This document shows, one piece after another, positions 14,951 through 19,323 of a DNA stretch of 19,323 nt. The stretch's first letter is position 1; each line of letters begins with the position of its first letter. Source of the DNA: an uncultured Alistipes sp. (GTDB lineage: Bacteria; Bacteroidota; Bacteroidia; Bacteroidales; Rikenellaceae); NCBI GenBank assembly GCA_910577475.1, contig CAJTLJ010000020.1:1-19323 (forward strand). The letters are read 5' to 3'. A program made the translations under genes and the position numbers. The notes below the pieces were generated by a model. It did no database searches, was not told the origin of the DNA, and saw only the letters and a program-made list of their open reading frames with translations.

Positions 14951-15565
14951 TTAAAAATTCTTGTTGAAAAACCGGTATTGGAACAAAATCAGGTAGACGA
15001 CCGCCACGCTGATATAGGCGTCGGCCAGATTGAAGATGGCTCCGAAGAAATAGTTCCGGCTGTCGACCAGAAAACTCAACCACGAGGGCACACCGTTCCA
15101 CTGAAAGAGCGGGAAGTAGAACATGTCGACCACGCGACCCATCATGAAGCCGGCATAATGACCGCCGAACTCGGCGACGGTCGACGGCGTGGAGGCCGAG
15201 AAGATCAACCCGTAGAAGGCGCTGTCGAGGATGTTGCCGATAGCGCCGGCCAGAATCAGACAGAGACCGACGACGGCTCCGGTCGGGGCCTTCATCTTCA
15301 TCAGCCGGTCGATGAACCAAAAGATGAACCCGCACAACCCCACGCGAAACAGGCTGAGGGCGATCTTGCCCCAGTCGACGGCTCCGCCCGACTCGATCCG
15401 CATGCCGAAAGCCGCTCCGTTGTTCTCTATGAAGCGGAGCTGAAACCAGTCGGGCACGACGATAATCGCTTCGTCGAGCCTCAGATGGGTCTTGATCCAG
15501 ATTTTGAGCGCCTGATCCGCCAGCAGAAGGACGAAGAGCAAGACCGATATTTTTTTCCAGTTCAT
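14951..15565 (-). CDS. lspA: Lipoprotein signal peptidase (signal peptidase II)
   Basis: Inner-membrane aspartyl protease that removes signal peptides from diacylglyceryl-modified prolipoproteins. The 204 residues contain four hydrophobic segments and the conserved blocks: D17-K21 in ADQALK, ENNGAAFG (47-54), AGAIGNILD with catalytic D114, VVD (145-147) and FNLADAYI with catalytic D182. It is somewhat longer than the roughly 160-residue enterobacterial enzyme, with extra sequence between blocks (about 122-140 and 152-172), as is usual in this phylum. The ATG at 15565 is chosen. The in-frame TTG at 15592 is part of the promoter -7 box. The window also encodes a lipoprotein substrate, the subtilase at 16419. 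Confidence 0.94.
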   Translation of the reverse strand: MNWKKISVLLFVLLLADQALKIWIKTHLRLDEAIIVVPDWFQLRFIENNGAAFGMRIESGGAVDWGKIALSLFRVGLCGFIFWFIDRLMKMKAPTGAVVGLCLILAGAIGNILDSAFYGLIFSASTPSTVAEFGGHYAGFMMGRVVDMFYFPLFQWNGVPSWLSFLVDSRNYFFGAIFNLADAYISVAVVYLILFQYRFFNKNF

Positions 15566-15589
15566 TGTCGCATGATTTTCGTTGCCGTG

Positions 15590-15620
15590 CAAAGATACGA
15601 ATAAGCGAGGGCAAAAACAA
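15590..15620 (-). promoter_or_regulatory. Promoter for lspA
   Basis: TTG at 15620-15618 and TATCTTTG at 15597-15590 on the minus strand are 20 bases apart, a good Bacteroidetes promoter. Transcription should start near 15583, giving a leader of about 17 bases. The promoter is embedded in the palindrome at 15594-15652. Confidence 0.7.
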
Positions 15621-15652
15621 GTTTACTTGTATTTTGCCGAGCGGGAGTATCT
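15594..15652. repeat. Palindromic intergenic element over the lspA promoter
   Basis: The outer arms AGATAC and GTATCT enclose an inner stem, GCAAAAACAAGT (15611) with ACTTGTATTTTGC (15625), differing by one extra base. The text beside it (GCCGAGCGGGAGTATCTAAG) resembles a promoter-associated repeat I recall as common in Bacteroidales genomes. That copy number needs a genome search. Confidence 0.55.
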
Positions 15653-15855
15653 AAGGCGAAGCCAAAGCACGAATAAACGGGGGGGGCTGCAATTTGCCCC
15701 GCAGAAACAGCCAAGCCCCGCCGACATGCGTTGTCGGCAGGGCCAGCTGCCGAAAGAAGACGGATGACACGAACGGGTCAAAATAGCTATATTAAGTAAT
15801 AACCAATTAATTAGGATAATAAATCCGTTCGGAGGCCGTCCGTCATGGAAAGGCG

Positions 15856-16016
15856 CGGTTAAAACGGCATGCCCGCCAGAGATGGATGACAAGACGAGGG
15901 CATGCCGGCCAACCGTGTGAAAGGTAGCACTGAAAAGTTGGAACGCACCGCCGTCGAGATTACTAAATGTAGAGTGATATGGTACGGGGCCATCGACGGC
16001 GGGCGTTCCTCTTTCT
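15856..16016 (+). ncRNA. Candidate structured RNA: two large adjacent hairpins
   Basis: Hairpin 1 pairs CGGTT (15856) with AACCG (15911) and CGGCATGCCC (15865-15874) with GGGCATGCCG (15898-15907). Hairpin 2 pairs GGAACGC and CCGCCGTCGA (15940-15957) with TCGACGGCGG and GCGTTCC (15993-16009): 17 pairs broken by one bulged A. Its loop can form two smaller hairpins (ATTACT with AGTGAT, TGG with CCA), giving a three-way junction. TCTTTCT follows, as at the end of a plus-strand transcript. I see no TAnnTTTG promoter just upstream, so it may instead be a mobile palindromic element. Confidence 0.4.
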
Positions 16017-16150
16017 AATCTTGGTATTATGCTGCACCGGGACCGGTCATTTATGTTCGTTTCGGCGTTCTGCGCATTGCGTGTATGGCTCGTGAAGGTG
16101 AATGCGCCGATAGGTCGGGGCCTTTCGACTTTGCTGTCGCTCCGTTCAAG

Positions 16151-16211
16151 GTGACAGAGTCTGTCATTCCGAGCGAAGCCGCAGGCGCAGTCGAGGAATC
16201 TCGACTGTCAC
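16151..16211. repeat. TGTCATTCCGAGCG-type dispersed repeat with nested inverted repeats
   Basis: GTGACAG (16151-16157) pairs with CTGTCAC (16205-16211). Inside, AGTCGAG and CTCGACT flank GAAT, and ATTCC can pair with GGAAT. The core TGTCATTCCGAGCGAAGC...GAGGAATCT resembles a short repeat scattered in many Bacteroidetes genomes. No gene uses it as a terminator here. Confidence 0.5.
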
Positions 16212-16352
16212 GGCCGAACTGGAGAAGTTAAAAATGAGAAAATGGGAGTAGAGTACCAAAATCCCCCGGTTTCTCGTTCGAATTCATGCGGGGAGGAGGA
16301 GCCCAGGACCGACCCGTTATCGAAGGGATGCACAAAAAAATCCCACCGAAGA

Positions 16353-16382
16353 TTGATTTTTCCCGAAAAAAAGCTAACTTTG
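16353..16382 (+). promoter_or_regulatory. Promoter for the subtilase gene
   Basis: TTG at 16353-16355 and TAACTTTG at 16375-16382 are 19 bases apart, matching the Bacteroidetes promoter. Transcription would start near 16389, about 30 bases before the ATG at 16419. A second box, TATATTTG at 16404-16411, lies too close to the ATG to leave a normal leader. Confidence 0.65.
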
Positions 16383-16418
16383 ACCCTTGCGTATATATAA
16401 ATGTATATTTGTTCAATT

Positions 16419-18488
16419 ATGAAAAAGTACTTATCACTCTTCCTGTGTGCAGCCCTGTTCGCAGCTTGTACGAAGGATATCGATGAGCCGACGCCGCTTA
16501 CCGCCGAGCAGGAGGCCGCCTATTCGAAGATCGTGGCCTCTCCCGCAGGCGCCCTCCCGGGTGTCCTGATGGTGAAGGTCGCTCCCGAAGCGGTCGAGCG
16601 CATCGAGGCCGGCACCACCCGCAGCGGCGGCACCCGTTCGGGCATCGAAACGATGGACGAACGGCTGGACCAGATCGGCGTGGAGCGTTTCCACCGTGTA
16701 TTCCTCTCCGAGCCCGAGTTCGCCGACCGCGAGCGCGCCGCCGGACTGGACCGCTGGTATTACATCACCTTCGCCGAGACCACGGACCTGAGCGTCGCAG
16801 CCCGCACCCTGAGCATGGATCCCAGCGTGGCGAGCATCTGCTACGAATATCCCGTCGTCATGATCGGCGACGATCAGGAGAAGGGAAACATCACCTTCGA
16901 ATTCGGCGACGGATCGACGACCCGCGCTTCGGAGATGCCCTTCGACGACCCCATGCTCTCGAAGATGTGGCACTATAACAACGACGGCACCTCGAACAAA
17001 TCGGTTGCCGGCGCCGACATCAACCTCTTCGATGCCTGGAAGCTCTGCGCCGGAGAGTCGGGCGGTCGCGATATCGTCGTGGCCGTGATCGACCAGCCCG
17101 TGCAGGCCACTCACCCCGATCTGGCCGCCAACATGTGGGTCAACCCCAACAGCGCCGAGGTAGCCAAGGGGCTCACGCACGGCGCCCACTTCGTCTATGT
17201 CGACGAGAACGACAAGAACGGAGCCGGCGCAATGCCGCTCGACTGGGGACCGAGCGAGATTTTCCGCAACGGAGTCAGCACGGGTCAATACCAATATCTC
17301 GACCACGGTACGCACGTAGCCGGCACCATCGCCGCCGTGAACAACAACGGACTGGGCATTTGCGGTATCGCCGGCGGCAGCACGGCTCAGGGCGGCAACG
17401 TGAAGATCATGTCCTGCCAGTGGGAGATTCCCGCCACGCGGGCCAATCAGACCGGCAAATCGATCCTGGGTACGGTACGCGCATTCCAGTGGGCTGCCAA
17501 CCGCGGTGCCGTCATCGCCCAGAACAGTTGGGGATACGGCATAGGCATCACGACCGATACGGAATTCGCCGCCTGGCCGGTCAAGGATGCAATCGACTAC
17601 TTCATCACCTACGGCGGCAGCAACTCCCCGCTCAACGGCGGTCTGGTGATCTTCGCGGCCGGCAACGACGGTCCGCTGGACAAGGGTGCCCGGATCTATC
17701 CCGCCGCCTACAGCAAGGTAATTGCCGTAGGTGCCATGGCATCCGACTACACCCCCTCCTACTTCACGGACTACGGCGACTGGGTAGACCTCGTGGCTCC
17801 CGGCGGAGACGCATACTACGGAACCGAAGGTCAGATTCTCAGCACGGTGCTCGATCCCGGTACGGCCGGCTTCGTCTTCTCGGACGGTCGCAAAACGGGT
17901 TACGACTGGTTCCAGGGCACCTCGATGGCCTGTCCGCACGTGTCGGGCATCGCCGCCCTGGGTCTGGCCTACGCCGACAAGCTGGGCAAGAGCTACACGG
18001 TCGATCAGTACCGCAGCCTGCTCATGAGCAGCACCTACTCCATCGAGTCCTACCTCAAGGGAACCAAAGACGCGCAATACTCCACCAACATGGGAATTGT
18101 CGACACCACCATCGACTGCTCGGACTACCGCCGCAAACTGGGCGCGGGCTGCCTCGACGCCCTGCTTCTGCTGGCTAACATCGGCGGCATTCCAGTCATC
18201 ACGATGGAGTGCACGGGCGACTACGTGAAGGTCGACCTCGGCAAGGCTCTCGGCGGTGCAGGCAAGCGCGGCATCTACGTAACCGTTTCGCCGGAGGCAC
18301 AGACGCGCCTCGGCCTGAGCGGCTACAACCAGACGATTCCCTACCAGAACGGTATCTGGGAGGTGAAGTGCACCAACACCGGATCGGCTCTCGTAACGGT
18401 ATCGGCCAACATCGGCGGTACGGCCGTATCGCAGGATGTCGTTCTGGTCGCCCGGTCGGCAAACGCTTCGAACGGCGGCTGGTTATAA
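16419..18488 (+). CDS. Surface lipoprotein serine protease, subtilase family S8
   Basis: A 689-residue lipoprotein: signal MKKYLSLFLCAALFAAC with lipidated C17, followed by TKDIDE, an acidic stretch like the Bacteroidetes lipoprotein export signal that favours surface display. Residues about 30-160 form a propeptide-like region (GVLMVKVAPEAVERIE, then RFHRVFLSE). The S8 catalytic domain (about 180-570) carries D225 in AVIDQPVQATHPDL, H296 in DHGTHVAGT, oxyanion N369 in QNSWG, AAGNDG and S502 in GTSMACPHVSG, so the triad is complete. The usual Asp-Thr/Ser-Gly is Asp-Gln-Pro here. A beta-rich C-terminal domain (about 590-689) may bind or stabilise. No type IX sorting domain is visible. The start at 16419 is chosen over 16401 because the signal peptide begins there and the upstream codons overlap a -7-like box. 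The substrate is unknown. Confidence 0.92.
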   Translation: MKKYLSLFLCAALFAACTKDIDEPTPLTAEQEAAYSKIVASPAGALPGVLMVKVAPEAVERIEAGTTRSGGTRSGIETMDERLDQIGVERFHRVFLSEPEFADRERAAGLDRWYYITFAETTDLSVAARTLSMDPSVASICYEYPVVMIGDDQEKGNITFEFGDGSTTRASEMPFDDPMLSKMWHYNNDGTSNKSVAGADINLFDAWKLCAGESGGRDIVVAVIDQPVQATHPDLAANMWVNPNSAEVAKGLTHGAHFVYVDENDKNGAGAMPLDWGPSEIFRNGVSTGQYQYLDHGTHVAGTIAAVNNNGLGICGIAGGSTAQGGNVKIMSCQWEIPATRANQTGKSILGTVRAFQWAANRGAVIAQNSWGYGIGITTDTEFAAWPVKDAIDYFITYGGSNSPLNGGLVIFAAGNDGPLDKGARIYPAAYSKVIAVGAMASDYTPSYFTDYGDWVDLVAPGGDAYYGTEGQILSTVLDPGTAGFVFSDGRKTGYDWFQGTSMACPHVSGIAALGLAYADKLGKSYTVDQYRSLLMSSTYSIESYLKGTKDAQYSTNMGIVDTTIDCSDYRRKLGAGCLDALLLLANIGGIPVITMECTGDYVKVDLGKALGGAGKRGIYVTVSPEAQTRLGLSGYNQTIPYQNGIWEVKCTNTGSALVTVSANIGGTAVSQDVVLVARSANASNGGWL

Positions 18489-18546
18489 GCCCTCCGCCCC
18501 GGATCAAAAAAAGAGTGTTCCCCGAAATTCGGAGGCCTACATTCAG

Positions 18547-18585
18547 CAAACAACCCCGTAACGCATGTTACGGGGTTGTTTGTTT
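18547..18585 (+). terminator. Terminator of the subtilase gene
   Basis: A perfect 16-base-pair stem pairs CAAACAACCCCGTAAC with GTTACGGGGTTGTTTG around the tetraloop GCAT and is followed by TTT. It lies about 60 bases past the stop codon and is the longest perfect terminator stem in the window. Confidence 0.9.
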
Positions 18586-18715
18586 CGAAGGCAGAGAACC
18601 GGCATCCTCTTCACGCGGCATCTTCAGAGAGTACGAAAACTACACGGATGCACCGCCACGGAGGCATCCGTCATCATTTTCGATCGGTTTTTGCAGGGGT
18701 TCTTAAAAAAACGAT

Positions 18716-19216
18716 ATGGACTCTCAAAAAACGACCTTCGAGGAGCCGGAAGATTTCGCCGCTCTTTACGGAGCTACTCCCGACCGCTGGACGGGGGTGG
18801 TGCGACGCATCCTGGACTACCTGAAGCGGCACGCATACCGGATCGCCTCGAATCGGATTCCCCTCCACCTGCTGGCGTGGTGGCAACTGCCCGAAATGCC
18901 GCCGATGTCCGAGTGGGCGAAGCCGTGCGGCTGTCTCGTCCGGCGGCGGCGCCGGAACATGCTCCTGAGATACATCGTCTTCGGCAAGCTATTCGACGAG
19001 ATCTGGTGGCGGCACTATCGGCTGCAACCCGACTACCGCGAGCGGCTCGAGGTTCGCATGGACGCAACCTACGACCATCTGGCAACGGTGAACCGCTACC
19101 TGCTCCGGGCCCGCCGGGCCGGAGAGGCCGTACCCGAATTCGATCTGCTGGACGTCGACGCCCTAGACCGTATCGCCGCGAAGCTCCGCCGGAATGACGA
19201 CCGAGGGACCGAATAA
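18716..19216 (+). CDS. Hypothetical protein, Trp- and Arg-rich
   Basis: A 166-residue cytoplasmic-looking protein that I do not recognise. It opens MDSQKTTFEEPEDFAALYGA. Its features include a tryptophan-rich middle (LLAWWQLPEMPP about 52-63, DEIWWRHY about 94-101), a run of basic residues (RRRRR about 76-80), and a helical, charged C-terminus. There is no signal peptide, membrane helix or cysteine metal cluster. Codon use is GC-rich and like the rest of the chromosome, with no sign of recent transfer. The ATG follows an A-rich tract (TTAAAAAAACGAT), a usual start context here. It stands alone after the subtilase terminator, and no strict TAnnTTTG box was found upstream. Function unknown. Confidence 0.65.
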   Translation: MDSQKTTFEEPEDFAALYGATPDRWTGVVRRILDYLKRHAYRIASNRIPLHLLAWWQLPEMPPMSEWAKPCGCLVRRRRRNMLLRYIVFGKLFDEIWWRHYRLQPDYRERLEVRMDATYDHLATVNRYLLRARRAGEAVPEFDLLDVDALDRIAAKLRRNDDRGTE

Positions 19217-19252
19217 CCCGTCATCCGAGCGGAAATGTCGCCTCCGGACACG

Positions 19253-19279
19253 ATTTTCTACGGAAAAGCCGTAGAAAAT
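19253..19279. other. AT/GC hairpin downstream of the last gene
   Basis: ATTTTCTACGG pairs perfectly with CCGTAGAAAAT around AAAAG, 37 bases past the stop at 19216. The plus-strand flank is A-rich (AATAATAAAAAACGG) rather than T-rich, so it is not a standard intrinsic terminator. It could still be a 3'-end stabiliser or a palindromic binding site. Confidence 0.5.
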
Positions 19280-19323
19280 AATAAAAAACGGTCTGATAAT
19301 TTTGAGAAAATAAATAGAATCTT

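Larger units (their letters stand above)
15600..16352. other. Gene-free, palindrome-rich intergenic region
   Basis: No credible protein gene is seen here. In order it holds the promoter palindrome, a hairpin at 15715-15745 (GCCCCGCCGACA with TGTCGGCAGGGC, one mismatch), an AT-rich stretch around 15780-15825, two large hairpins (15856-16016), a GCGCATT/AATGCGC inverted repeat at about 16072-16107, and a TGTCATTCCGAGCG repeat at about 16151-16211. The region separates the divergent lspA and subtilase genes. Confidence 0.6.

Noticed and set aside
15623..15892. Minus-strand 89-codon frame upstream of lspA
   Set aside because: It spans palindromes and lacks a promoter, and its translation shows no protein-like pattern.
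15856..16009. Integron attC-like sites in the two large hairpins
   Set aside because: The arms do not fit the conserved RYYYAAC/GTTRRRY core pairs, and no integron integrase or cassette genes are present.
16401..16418. Upstream ATG for the subtilase gene
   Set aside because: It would put MYICSI before a perfect lipoprotein signal peptide and overlap a -7-like sequence. The ATG at 16419 starts the signal directly.

Overview
The window looks like chromosomal DNA from a GC-rich member of the Bacteroidales, most likely Alistipes or another Rikenellaceae. I infer this from the Bacteroidetes-type -7 box TAnnTTTG in front of most genes, A-rich leaders with little Shine-Dalgarno signal, and gene content and order: gcvT, gdhA, ftsY-rimO, zapA-6S RNA-rny, lspA. 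No database search was run, so the genus is an inference.

Layout. At 138-2471, on the minus strand, a YghO-like GNAT-family protein is followed by gcvT, the glycine cleavage T-protein. Sharing their promoter region and pointing the other way is a 994-residue protein (2551-5535, +). It has two receiver-like domains fused to the ATP-grasp (PPDK_N) domain of PEP synthases, but no visible phosphohistidine or PEP-binding domain. Next come gdhA (5628-6968, +), a bidirectional terminator, and a minus-strand exported DUF1566-like protein (7087-7956). A plus-strand block follows: ftsY and rimO overlap, then a small coiled-coil protein with its own promoter, zapA, a well-supported 6S RNA (11135-11331), and rny (RNase Y).

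The 3' end of rny, with its terminator, is duplicated in tandem at a period of about 162 bases, plus a partial third copy. The copies differ mostly at silent codon positions. Beyond them lies an AT-richer two-gene minus-strand operon with a long, foldable leader, then tRNA-Leu(CAG). This stretch (about 12857-14690) reads as an accessory insertion beside a recombination-prone gene end.

The last part holds lspA (minus), an intergenic region of about 800 bases packed with palindromes and two large RNA-like hairpins, a surface lipoprotein subtilase (16419-18488, +) with a strong terminator, and an unrecognised 166-residue protein (18716-19216, +).

Functionally, the window mixes housekeeping genes for protein export (ftsY, lspA), division (zapA), RNA turnover and transcription control (rny, 6S RNA), ribosome modification (rimO) and amino-acid metabolism (gcvT, gdhA). 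The best candidates for undescribed biology are the receiver/ATP-grasp fusion, the rny 3'-end repeat array with its cargo, and the structured element at 15856-16016.
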